Below are positions 48,562 to 57,059 of a DNA stretch of 64,000 nucleotides, piece by piece. Positions within the stretch are counted from its first letter, which is position 1, and every line of letters begins with the position of its first letter. Made by a program: the position numbers and the translations under genes. Where the stretch lies: assembly GCF_037081835.1 (NCBI RefSeq), contig NZ_CP146516.1, positions 1,945,501 through 2,009,500 of the forward strand, given 5' to 3'. This DNA is from Spirobacillus cienkowskii. Lineage in GTDB: Bacteria; Bdellovibrionota_B; Oligoflexia; Silvanigrellales; Silvanigrellaceae. The notes under the pieces are model-generated. The model had not been told where the DNA came from. It saw only the letters and a program-made list of their open reading frames with translations, and did not search any database.

Positions 48562-48938
48562 GCGGGGCTGGCAAAACCGGTTTAACAGCAATTGTAACAA
48601 CTGTGTATTTTTTTCCTTTTTTATTTTTATCTCCCTTAATAACAGTGATTCCATCTTATGCAACAGCTCCTATTTTAGTATTTGTAGGAATATTAATGTG
48701 TCACTCAATCAAAGACATTAAAGCCGAAAAAATGGATGATTTAATTCCTGTTTTTCTGACTATTATTTTAATGCCCCTTGCATTTTCTATTTCTCAAGGA
48801 GTGCTTTGGTGAATTATTAGTTACGTTTGTTTAAAAATTTGTGTTGGTAAAACAAAAGAAATATCTTTAACTTTATGGTTGATTGCAATAATTTGTGCGT
48901 TATCTTTACTCTTAGAGCACTCTACATTTTTTTCGTAA
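48562..48938 (+). pseudogene. 3'-end fragment of the NCS2 permease gene
   Basis: This segment repeats 46985-47359, the last 375 nt of the permease gene, with roughly 15 differences by eye. It includes the natural stop TAA. It has 2 extra bases near the junction and a nonsense change (TGG GGA to TGG TGA) that ends the longest frame (48603-48815). No start or membrane N-terminus exists, so it cannot make a transporter. Confidence 0.9.
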
Positions 48939-49215
48939 CGAGAAGTTTTATAAATAGAACAATCTGTAACTAATAGATTTGATTAAAAATAAATAACATT
49001 TAAAATATTATAAAAAAAATAACGCTCATAATATTTACTTAATAAAAAATAATTGGTAACAGAAGTTAGCGCAAAGTAGAAAAGCGACTTAAGTTTATCA
49101 ACTCTATATTTAAATTAATAATTTAAAAAATAAAATACGGCTCACTTAAATCTAAAATAGGAGAACGTCAATAAACTAATTATGAAACTTGAATAATCTA
49201 ACCATAGAGGATAAT

Positions 49216-49887
49216 ATGAGTAAAAAAAATATTTATTACGTATCTACACTTCTTTTAACTTCAACAATATTTGGATGCAAAAACAATCAAATAGAAGAAA
49301 AAGTTGCTGATATTAGTTTTTCAAAAGACATCACATTTAAAGATTGCGCAAGAAATACGCCAAGAGTAAACTGCAGAGTGGAATTTAATTACAAACAAAA
49401 AATAATTCCTTTAAAACTTACAAGAATCTACTTACCAGATAAGATTACTCTACAACATTTAGCTTTTTTGAATAACGACGACACCAAAATATTTTACGAA
49501 AATGATCTGCTTAATATAAATAGCTTGAAGTTTAATAAAGGTTTAAAGTTTGAAGATTTTAATACTTTTTTAGATAAATTTATCATTAATTACCTAAATG
49601 ATTCAGATTCAATTAAAATTGAATTTATTGAAAATAAAAAAGAAAATATATATTCTAATTTAATAAACTTTCTCACAGAATCAATTGAACTAACAGTTAA
49701 TGATAAGAAAATTAATCAAATATTAACTAATGATTTAGATATTTTAAAAGCAATAAACCAAACAAGTTTTAATTACGAAAATCTAAAACAATTGAAATTT
49801 ATTTCAGAAGATCTTGATTCACTTGAAAAAATTTTGCTAGATATAATTAGAAATCACAAAAGTGAGATAATTCAATCAAGTAATTAA
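49216..49887 (+). CDS. Lipoprotein, family copy B
   Basis: The start at 49216 has GAGG 5 nt upstream. The 223-residue product has a lipobox IFGC (Cys about 20) and one family domain (residues ~30-215). It contains KDCARNTPRVNCRVEFNYKQ with two conserved cysteines, LTRIYLPDKITL, and the acidic EDFNTFLDKFIINYLNDSDS and SLEKILLDIIRNHK segments. It is nearly identical to the C-terminal half of copy C. The function is unknown. The 5' flank resembles that of copy C. Confidence 0.7.
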   Translation: MSKKNIYYVSTLLLTSTIFGCKNNQIEEKVADISFSKDITFKDCARNTPRVNCRVEFNYKQKIIPLKLTRIYLPDKITLQHLAFLNNDDTKIFYENDLLNINSLKFNKGLKFEDFNTFLDKFIINYLNDSDSIKIEFIENKKENIYSNLINFLTESIELTVNDKKINQILTNDLDILKAINQTSFNYENLKQLKFISEDLDSLEKILLDIIRNHKSEIIQSSN

Positions 49888-50367
49888 TAGAGATCTATTA
49901 ATTTATCCATAAAAACCGCATATTTCAATTCTAAAAAAATGTTTTTCTTTGAATTAAAAATTCTTACCAATACTAGAATATTAAGCCAATATTTATCTTA
50001 AAATTTTTAAATTAATAATTTAAATAATTAATATTTTTAATGACATATATATATTTAAATATTTTGTTTAATTTTCTCTATTTTTTATGCATATTTACCC
50101 TTAAAAAATTTTAAATTTTTCTTAACAATAAAAATTTAAATAATAAAAAAAAAATCCTCATAATATTTTACTTAATACAAAATAACTGGTATAAAATGTT
50201 GACGCCAAGTAAAAACAGATAATGTCTGTTACCAAGTTCTAAATTTAAACAAAGACATTAACTACAAAAAATAAATTACAATTAAGTTAACCCTAAAATA
50301 GGAGAATGTAACTTGTTTTATAATGAAATAGAGTAACAAAAACAACATAACTACAAAGGTAATGTAT
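49888..50367. repeat. Intergenic spacer with duplicated leader of the lipoprotein genes
   Basis: About 480 nt without a gene. The second half (from about 50150) resembles 49020-49215, upstream of copy B: both contain CTCATAATATTT then ACTTAATA, AACTGGTA/AATTGGTA, and TAAAATAGGAGAA shortly before the start. The leader was therefore duplicated together with the gene and may hold the promoter. The first half (49910-50140) is AT-rich and I see nothing in it. Confidence 0.55.
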
Positions 50368-51573
50368 ATGAATAATAAAAAAATTTTTTGCATGTCTTCA
50401 ATTCTTTTAACATCAACAATATTTGGATTCAAAAATAATCAAAGCCAAGAAAAAATGAGTGATTTTAATTTTTTGGAAAAACATAAAATCGCATGCCAAG
50501 CAGATCCTTCAAGAGAAAAGTGCGACATGAGATTTAATTACAAACAAGAAATAATTAGTTTGCAACTGGTAAGAAATTATGACCCAAATACAAATAAAAT
50601 TATCATAAGAAAAATTAGTTTTAAGAATAATTCCTCGGCTGGTTTTTTTTATGGACAGGTTTTGTCTAATAAAAGTCATTTACATTTTCCATTTAATGAT
50701 TTTATCAATTTTATTAAAAATTTAACTATTGTTTACTCAAATGATTTAAATACAATTGATATTGAAATTAATGATGGTTCAAAAAACACTATTTTAAATA
50801 CATTAAAAGAGTTTACTAAAAATCTCGGTCTAAAAGAAGAAGAAACATATTTAAATACACTAGATCCAGCAAACTTTAATTACAATGATTTAAAACATTT
50901 AAAATTTATTGCAGAAGATTTTTCAGTCCTTGAAGCATTTTTACTAGATATAAGCATAAAAAACAAAGTAAATATGATTACAAAAACAATGGATGATATT
51001 AGTTTTTCAAAAGACATTCAAATTAAAGGTTGTGCAAGAAATACGTCAAGAGCAAACTGCAGAGTAAACTTGAATTACAAACAAAAAATAATTCCTTTAA
51101 ATCTTACAAGAATCTACTCATCAGAAAAAATTACTCTAAAACATCTTGCATTTTTGAATAACGAGGACACCAAAATATTTTATGAAAATGAGCTGCTTAA
51201 GATAAATAGTTTGAAGTTTAATAAAGATTTTAAGTTTGAAGATTTTAATACTTTTTTAGATAAATTTATTATTAATTACCTAAATGATTCAGATTCAATT
51301 AAAATTGAATTTATTGAAAATAAAAAAGAAATTATATATTCTAATTTAATAAACTTTCTCACAAAATCAATTGAGCTAACAGTTAATGATAAGGAAATTA
51401 ATCAAACATTAACTAATGATTTAAATTATCTAAACACAATAGCTCCAACAGATTTTAATTATGAAAAACTAAAAAAATTACAATTTATTTCAGTAGACCT
51501 TGATTCACTTGAAAAACTTTTACTAGAAATAATTAGAAATCACAAAGATGAGATGATCCCATCAGATGAATAA
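50368..51573 (+). CDS. Two-domain lipoprotein-family paralogue C, lipobox cysteine lost
   Basis: The start at 50368 has AAAGG 8 nt upstream. The 401-residue product contains two tandem family domains. Residues ~25-200 are a diverged copy (IACQADPSREKCDMRFNYKQ). Residues ~205-401 are nearly identical to lipoprotein B (KGCARNTSRANCRVNLNYKQ; EDFNTFLDKFIINYLNDSDS). The signal sequence equals that of B except that the lipobox reads IFGF instead of IFGC. So the protein is probably not lipidated, and may be either a secreted, signal-cleaved form or a membrane-anchored one. It looks like an in-frame fusion of two neighbouring copies. Confidence 0.72.
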   Translation: MNNKKIFCMSSILLTSTIFGFKNNQSQEKMSDFNFLEKHKIACQADPSREKCDMRFNYKQEIISLQLVRNYDPNTNKIIIRKISFKNNSSAGFFYGQVLSNKSHLHFPFNDFINFIKNLTIVYSNDLNTIDIEINDGSKNTILNTLKEFTKNLGLKEEETYLNTLDPANFNYNDLKHLKFIAEDFSVLEAFLLDISIKNKVNMITKTMDDISFSKDIQIKGCARNTSRANCRVNLNYKQKIIPLNLTRIYSSEKITLKHLAFLNNEDTKIFYENELLKINSLKFNKDFKFEDFNTFLDKFIINYLNDSDSIKIEFIENKKEIIYSNLINFLTKSIELTVNDKEINQTLTNDLNYLNTIAPTDFNYEKLKKLQFISVDLDSLEKLLLEIIRNHKDEMIPSDE

Positions 51574-51575
51574 TA

Positions 51576-52706
51576 TCAAATAGTCTTTTCTAAATGTGCC
51601 TGAAGTGTTTTTTGGGCACATTCTACAACAGCACTCACTGTAATTTTATCGTACGCTACTTTTTCTTGAAGTTTACCTAGCTCCTTTCGAGAAATAAATT
51701 TAGGTTTAGGATAATCACACTCCTTTGCCATTTTTAGCTTGCGATCATGCAGCCCTAAAGGCCCCCAGCGCATTTCAGAAGCCGATCCCACAAGAGTTAA
51801 AGTAGGAGTTTGTGTCCCTGCTGCAATAAACTGCATGGAGCTTGTATTTGTAATTAAAAGAGATGCTTCTTTAACCTTATCAACCAACTCTAAAATAGAT
51901 GCTGGCTGCACAATTTCAAAATCCTCTTGCGCAACTTCTTGTAACCATTCAGTTTCGTTCAACGCACCAATAATTTTAATAATCACGTCATTACTTTTTA
52001 ATTTTAAAGCCGCTTCGCGAAAACGATGACTTTGCCAAGCCTTTTCGCGAATACTTGAGGTTGGGTTTATTAAAATTAACTTTTTATCTCTGCAAGAATT
52101 GAGATATTTTTGATAATCTGGCGGAAACCATTTTAAAGCGGGCAAACCATATTCATGCCAATAGCTTTTTCTTTTTGCAAAATACTCAAGATCTAATGCA
52201 GCAACAATGTTTAAAAATCTATCGCGTTCATGCAAATGCGCACCTTTTTTATCGTGAATAAAATGAGTAAATAAAGGTTTTGCAAGTTTACTGCGATTTG
52301 ATCCCACACGAATTGCGACATTTGCAGCACAAGAACTGAAAGCAAAACGCAAACTTTTACTTCTAAAGTCTATTGTCATTTGAAAATCTTTTAAAAATTC
52401 TTTAAGAGATTTTTTGTTGAATTCTACTTCGTTCCAAGAATTATCACCAATGATTGATTTCCAGAGTTTTAATTTTTTAAACCTCTTATTAACAACAGTT
52501 TCTAAAATTTGATCAATTTGAGGCCATTGTGTTGGTAAAATAATTTGTGTCCACCAACCAGAACCAACTAAAGTAATTTTTGCTTCGGGATACATATTTG
52601 TAATTTCGTAAAGAGCAGCTGTCGCAACCAAAAGATCCCCAAGACCTCCTGCATGGTGCACAGCAATGTTTTGAGGTTTGAGCAACATTTTATTTTTATC
52701 AAACAT
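51576..52706 (-). CDS. Glycosyltransferase family 9 (heptosyltransferase-like)
   Basis: GT9 enzymes add heptose or similar sugars to LPS on the cytoplasmic face. The N-terminal domain has HHAGGLGDLLVATAALYEI and the C-terminal domain has LINPTSSIREKAWQSHRFREAA, then LLITNTSSMQFIAAGTQTPTLTLVG and RWGPLG, the sugar-nucleotide site. The frame opens at 52778, but I chose the ATG at 52706, preceded by a G-rich SD at some distance; the start is uncertain. Together with HldD it suggests heptose-containing LPS. A 3' fragment of this gene lies at 48318-48557. Confidence 0.83.
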   Translation of the reverse strand: MFDKNKMLLKPQNIAVHHAGGLGDLLVATAALYEITNMYPEAKITLVGSGWWTQIILPTQWPQIDQILETVVNKRFKKLKLWKSIIGDNSWNEVEFNKKSLKEFLKDFQMTIDFRSKSLRFAFSSCAANVAIRVGSNRSKLAKPLFTHFIHDKKGAHLHERDRFLNIVAALDLEYFAKRKSYWHEYGLPALKWFPPDYQKYLNSCRDKKLILINPTSSIREKAWQSHRFREAALKLKSNDVIIKIIGALNETEWLQEVAQEDFEIVQPASILELVDKVKEASLLITNTSSMQFIAAGTQTPTLTLVGSASEMRWGPLGLHDRKLKMAKECDYPKPKFISRKELGKLQEKVAYDKITVSAVVECAQKTLQAHLEKTI

Positions 52707-52839
52707 GTGAATCGAGTTACCCCCCATTAAAAATTGGCTATAATTCTCAAAAATAGATGATAGAGTGAATATTTGCAAGAGTTATAAAGGTGATGTATGA
52801 AAAAACGATGTTTGAATTTACCTGACCAGGAGGCTTAAA

Positions 52840-53877
52840 ATGGCTTTAATTTCACTAAGACAATTACTTGATCACGCTGCAGAAAATAATTATGGCGTTG
52901 CAGCATTTAACGTCAATAACCTCGAACAGATTCAAGCAATCATGGAAGCCGCTAAAGAAACAAACAGCCCTGTAATTCTTCAAGCAAGCCGTGGCGCTAG
53001 AAATTATACCAATGATATATTTTTAAGACATCTTATTTTAGGTGCCGTTGAGCTTTATCCAGATATCCCAGTTGTTATGCATCAAGATCATGGCAACAGT
53101 TTACAAACTTGCCTTTCTGCAATTCGCAACGGATTTACCAGTGTCATGATGGATGGCAGTCTCAAAGAAGATGCCAAAACTCCCTCAGATTTTGAATACA
53201 ATGTTAAAATAACCGCAGATGTTGTGCGTGTCGCGCATGCCATGGGAATTTCTGTTGAAGGAGAGCTTGGCTGTTTGGGTTCGCTTGAAACAGGCAAAGG
53301 AGATAAAGAAGATGGGCATGGCTTTGAAGGAACTTTGTCGCACTCGCAACTGTTAACAGATCCTGCTGAAGCCGCACAATTTGTCGAGCTCACTAAAGTT
53401 GATGCACTTGCAATCGCAATTGGCACAAGTCATGGTGCCTATAAGTTTACAAAAAAACCAGACGGCAAAACATTAGCTATCGATCGCATTCGCGAAATTC
53501 ACCGTCGTTTGCCAAACACCCATCTTGTGATGCATGGCTCAAGCTCAGTTCCACAAGAGTTGCAAGCCGAATTTAGAAAATACGGTGGCGACATGAAAGA
53601 AACCTGGGGAGTTCCTGTTTCAGAAATTCAAGAAGGTATTAAAAATGGTGTCCGCAAAATCAATGTGGATACAGACAACCGTCTAGCTATGACTGTTGCA
53701 ATTCGTAAAATTCTCACCGAACACCCTGCAGAGTTTGATCTGAGAAAATTTTTGGTGCCAGCACGCGACGCCATGAAAAAAATCTGTGCACAACGTATGG
53801 TAGAATTTGGACAAGCAGGCCAAGCTTCAAAAATTAAGGCTATTCCTCTAGACAATATGGCAAAACGTTATGTCTAA
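52840..53877 (+). CDS. fba: Class II fructose-1,6-bisphosphate aldolase
   Basis: This zinc-dependent aldolase of glycolysis/gluconeogenesis has 345 residues. It shows [14 protein letters not shown] with a metal-binding His, [38 protein letters not shown] with another metal His, [10 protein letters not shown] and [12 protein letters not shown]. It belongs to the longer CbbA-type subgroup. AGGAGG lies 6-7 nt before the ATG. The NUDIX gene starts 8 nt before its stop, so the two are cotranscribed. Confidence 0.95.
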   Translation: MALISLRQLLDHAAENNYGVAAFNVNNLEQIQAIMEAAKETNSPVILQASRGARNYTNDIFLRHLILGAVELYPDIPVVMHQDHGNSLQTCLSAIRNGFTSVMMDGSLKEDAKTPSDFEYNVKITADVVRVAHAMGISVEGELGCLGSLETGKGDKEDGHGFEGTLSHSQLLTDPAEAAQFVELTKVDALAIAIGTSHGAYKFTKKPDGKTLAIDRIREIHRRLPNTHLVMHGSSSVPQELQAEFRKYGGDMKETWGVPVSEIQEGIKNGVRKINVDTDNRLAMTVAIRKILTEHPAEFDLRKFLVPARDAMKKICAQRMVEFGQAGQASKIKAIPLDNMAKRYV

Positions 53878-54463
53878 TTTTAAAAACGACTCCGATCTCA
53901 AACCGTTTTTGCTCAGTAACGCAAAAACGGTATTTCGCTGCAGTATATTTAAGGTTACAGAACAAACAGCAGAAACCCAAAATAAAGAGCACAATTTAAA
54001 TGTTTATACATTAAACTGTGCCAACTGGGTTAATGTCGTGCCTGTGACTGCATCTGGACAGATTGTTTTGGTTGAGCAACATCGTTTTGGTTCTAACAAT
54101 TTTACATTAGAAGTCCCAGGAGGAGCTGTAGAATACGGAGAAAAAGACTCCACAATGACAGCCCTTCGCGAACTTGAAGAAGAAACAGGTTTAACCACAC
54201 AACGCATGTTGTCTTTACCTGGCTTTTCGCCAAATTCTGCAATTCAAAGTAATAAAATTATTTATTTTATTGCCTTTGATGTGCAGCCATTGCAACAACC
54301 CGTTGATCATCAGGATCCATTTGAAAACATCAAATTGCATTTTATTGATTTTCAGGATGCTGTCACAATGGCAAGAACAGGACAAATTCAGAATGCTTTA
54401 TCAGCGCTGGCTATTATGCTCGCTGAACCGTATTTAAACGCTAAATTTAAGCAACCTCGGTAA
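53870..54463 (+). CDS. NUDIX hydrolase, ADP-ribose pyrophosphatase-like
   Basis: The 197-residue protein carries a complete Nudix box (G-x5-E-x7-REL-x-EE-x-GL: within [20 protein letters not shown]), preceded by the EVPGG loop. The N-terminal domain starts after an [14 protein letters not shown] strand. [20 protein letters not shown] is typical of ADP-ribose pyrophosphatases and related sugar-nucleotide hydrolases. It overlaps fba by 8 nt and the convergent rny by 17 nt. Substrate is inferred from the family. Confidence 0.88.
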   Translation: MSNFKNDSDLKPFLLSNAKTVFRCSIFKVTEQTAETQNKEHNLNVYTLNCANWVNVVPVTASGQIVLVEQHRFGSNNFTLEVPGGAVEYGEKDSTMTALRELEEETGLTTQRMLSLPGFSPNSAIQSNKIIYFIAFDVQPLQQPVDHQDPFENIKLHFIDFQDAVTMARTGQIQNALSALAIMLAEPYLNAKFKQPR

Positions 54464-56033
54464 TTTCGGTACGCCGAATCACTGTGACTCTAATTTGTCC
54501 AGGAAACTCAACTTCTTTTTCAAGCTTTTTAGCAATCCCTTCTGCCAAATCAGAAATATCATTTTGTTTAACTCGATTGTTATCAACAAATACATGCACT
54601 TCTCTTCCTGCATGCATAATTGCGGACCCCGTCACACCCTGTTCTTGAAAACTATTGACCACACCGGATATTCCATCAATACGCCGGTGATACCCTTCTT
54701 CCATATCAACTCGAGCACCTGGACGCGCTCCGGACATGGCATCTGCTGCTTTTAAAATATAGGCAAATGGAGTTTCAACTATTTTATCATCATGATGCGC
54801 TAAAACAGTATCAACAATTTCTTCTTTTTCGCCATACCGCAAAGCGTAATCACCACTGATGACTGCATGACTGCCCTCAATTTTATAGTCTAGAGCTTTA
54901 CCAATATCATGCAAAATTCCTGCACGGCGTGCATGCATCGAATCGACTCCAACTTCTTCTGCAATCATACTTGCCAAACGCGCCACTTCGATGGAGTGAA
55001 AATATTGATTTTGTCTATGACTTGTCCTGTAATTTAAAGAACCAATTAATTTTAAAATATCGGGATGCATATTGGAAAAAATTCCTAAAGCCTTCATTGC
55101 ATCCTCTCCCATTTTTAAAATATATTTTTCAATAAATTTTTTGTGTTTTTCAAATATATTTTTAATTTTATCTTGTTGAAAAATATCTTTGGCTAACATT
55201 TCTTCTAAGGTCAAGCGGATCATTTCTTTTTCGATGCCCGCTCCTCCTGAGATTTTAAGCATCGATGGCAGTTCGTCATTGATTGTTAACACACTAATTG
55301 CAGAATCTGTGCCAGTTATCAGCGACGATATGATGGGTGATTCTTCATGAAAATGTTTTACTAAAATATCTTTTGACGCCACAGGCACAATGAATGAAGA
55401 TTTTGGCCAAACAAAACTTGGCTGATAACGTAGGTAAACCGCATCCAAAACATTTCTTGCGAGTTTTTGCGCATCTGATTTTAGGTACTCGGCTTGATCC
55501 ATCATCCATTTGGTAATCCCAAGCTTTTCAGCAGCAATACATTCTTCTGACATTTCATAAAAAAACTCAGATTTATTTTTACCTACCTTTTGTTCTAAAT
55601 TAGAGTGGTAAACTTTTTGAATATCTTGGCACTGTTCATTTATTTTATTAATATTTTCTATCATTGCATTCAAAGTAGCATGTTTTTGTAACACGTCACC
55701 ATCGCGTTTTTCTAATTCATTAGCAAATTTGTCGACTTCTGATTGTCTCTCATTCAATTCTTGCTCATAAATTTCTTGATGATTTAACAACAACTCTCTC
55801 TCATGGTCGAGTTCCATCACCTCTGCCTGATATTGCTCTCGGGTTGCAATTAATGCTTCTTCTAAAATTAATTTTCGCTGAGCTTCGGCATTTTTTAAAA
55901 TAGCATCCATATTTTCTTTAACAGGAAAATCTCCTAAGCTCACAAGAGAACGACGCGCAAATAATTTTGCAAGATAGACTCCCGTTAAAATTCCTAAAAT
56001 AGCTCCAATAAGAGCAAAAATAGACCAATGCAT
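54447..56033 (-). CDS. rny: Ribonuclease Y
   Basis: This membrane-bound endoribonuclease initiates mRNA decay. The start at 56033 has AAGG 8 nt upstream. It has one N-terminal helix (residues ~5-22), a long coiled coil (~40-150), a KH-like region (~205-280) and an HD domain (~345-440). The HD domain carries HSIEVARL, the metal-binding HDIGKALD (His375-Asp376) and EGSHAVISGDYA, then HHDD and KAADAMSGARPGAR. In the KH region the GxxG RNA-binding loop (usually IGREGRN) is replaced by KHFHEESP. The 528-residue length is normal. It is convergent with the NUDIX gene. Confidence 0.9.
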   Translation of the reverse strand: MHWSIFALIGAILGILTGVYLAKLFARRSLVSLGDFPVKENMDAILKNAEAQRKLILEEALIATREQYQAEVMELDHERELLLNHQEIYEQELNERQSEVDKFANELEKRDGDVLQKHATLNAMIENINKINEQCQDIQKVYHSNLEQKVGKNKSEFFYEMSEECIAAEKLGITKWMMDQAEYLKSDAQKLARNVLDAVYLRYQPSFVWPKSSFIVPVASKDILVKHFHEESPIISSLITGTDSAISVLTINDELPSMLKISGGAGIEKEMIRLTLEEMLAKDIFQQDKIKNIFEKHKKFIEKYILKMGEDAMKALGIFSNMHPDILKLIGSLNYRTSHRQNQYFHSIEVARLASMIAEEVGVDSMHARRAGILHDIGKALDYKIEGSHAVISGDYALRYGEKEEIVDTVLAHHDDKIVETPFAYILKAADAMSGARPGARVDMEEGYHRRIDGISGVVNSFQEQGVTGSAIMHAGREVHVFVDNNRVKQNDISDLAEGIAKKLEKEVEFPGQIRVTVIRRTEITEVA

Positions 56034-56217
56034 TTTTAAAACCTTCAATTTTAAATTATTTTTATGCAGAATGAGAATTTTTAAAAAAACTCATTCCTAT
56101 TTTCAAGTTAATCTATATAGATTAACCTTAATATTTACGGTACCACGGATAATCCTAAGAAGAAATAAACTTTCAAGGAAGTGATTAATAGAAAGTAATA
56201 GAAAAGGAACAGTCGAC

Positions 56218-57039
56218 ATGCCCTTAAAACAACCAGATCTCAAATTTTTGGAGCTTCTCATTCGACAAGCAGGTTCTGTAACTCTCAATTTTTTTCAAAA
56301 AAATTTTACAATTCAAGAAAAACCAAACAATCAAGGGATTGTCACCGAAGCTGATTTTAAATCCGAAAAACTGATTAAAAATCATATTCATGAACACTTT
56401 CCACATCACGACATCTTGGCAGAAGAATCGGGGCTTTCGCACTATGTTGATAACCCACAAAAAGATCGACAACCTCTTTGGATTATTGACCCTTTAGATG
56501 GAACAACAAATTTTTCTAAAGGAAACCCTTACTATTGCATTTCAATTGCCTATGGAGTTTTGGATGCACAACGGTTTGATGCTCAGCTTGGAGCCGTGTA
56601 CCAACCAACAACTCAATCTCTATTTATTGCCGAAAAAGACAAAGGCGCTTATTTAAATGGCAAACAAATCATGGTTTCCCAACTTAAAAACTTTCATTCT
56701 GCAAGCATTGTAACTGGATTTAGCTCCAATAAAGGAAGCGAACTGAAGTCATTGACAGATACAATTGCCGCCATTCAAGACAAATCACTCGGTTTACGAA
56801 TTAATGGCGCAGCCGCTCTCGATCTGGCGCATACAGCATGTGGTATTTTTCAGGGTTTTTATGAAAAACCCTTGGCACCATGGGACACCGCTGCTGGGGC
56901 TTTATTAATTAAAGAAGCAAAAGGTAAAGTGACAAATTTTGCGGGCAACAGTTTTTGTCCACTTTCGGATAAAGGAATTATAGCGACTAACTCTTTTTTA
57001 TATGATGAATTATTTGATATTTTAAATAAATTTTATTAA
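56218..57039 (+). CDS. suhB: Inositol-monophosphatase family protein (SuhB-like)
   Basis: The 273-residue protein has the Li-sensitive phosphatase motifs: the Glu of DILAEESG, the metal site WIIDPLDGTTNFSKGNP, and LAPWDTAAGALLIKEAKGKVTNFAG. The family covers inositol-1-phosphatase, SuhB (an rRNA-transcription/assembly partner in E. coli) and, in some bacteria, heptose or nucleotide phosphatases. Which applies here is unknown. AAGGA precedes the ATG. It is convergent with the PBP gene. Confidence 0.88.
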   Translation: MPLKQPDLKFLELLIRQAGSVTLNFFQKNFTIQEKPNNQGIVTEADFKSEKLIKNHIHEHFPHHDILAEESGLSHYVDNPQKDRQPLWIIDPLDGTTNFSKGNPYYCISIAYGVLDAQRFDAQLGAVYQPTTQSLFIAEKDKGAYLNGKQIMVSQLKNFHSASIVTGFSSNKGSELKSLTDTIAAIQDKSLGLRINGAAALDLAHTACGIFQGFYEKPLAPWDTAAGALLIKEAKGKVTNFAGNSFCPLSDKGIIATNSFLYDELFDILNKFY

Positions 57040-57059
57040 ATAAAACTTAAAAAATGAGA

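Noticed and set aside
46985-51803. The duplication region as a mobile element or integron
   Set aside because: No transposase, integrase, terminal inverted repeats or att sites; the structure fits plain tandem duplication.
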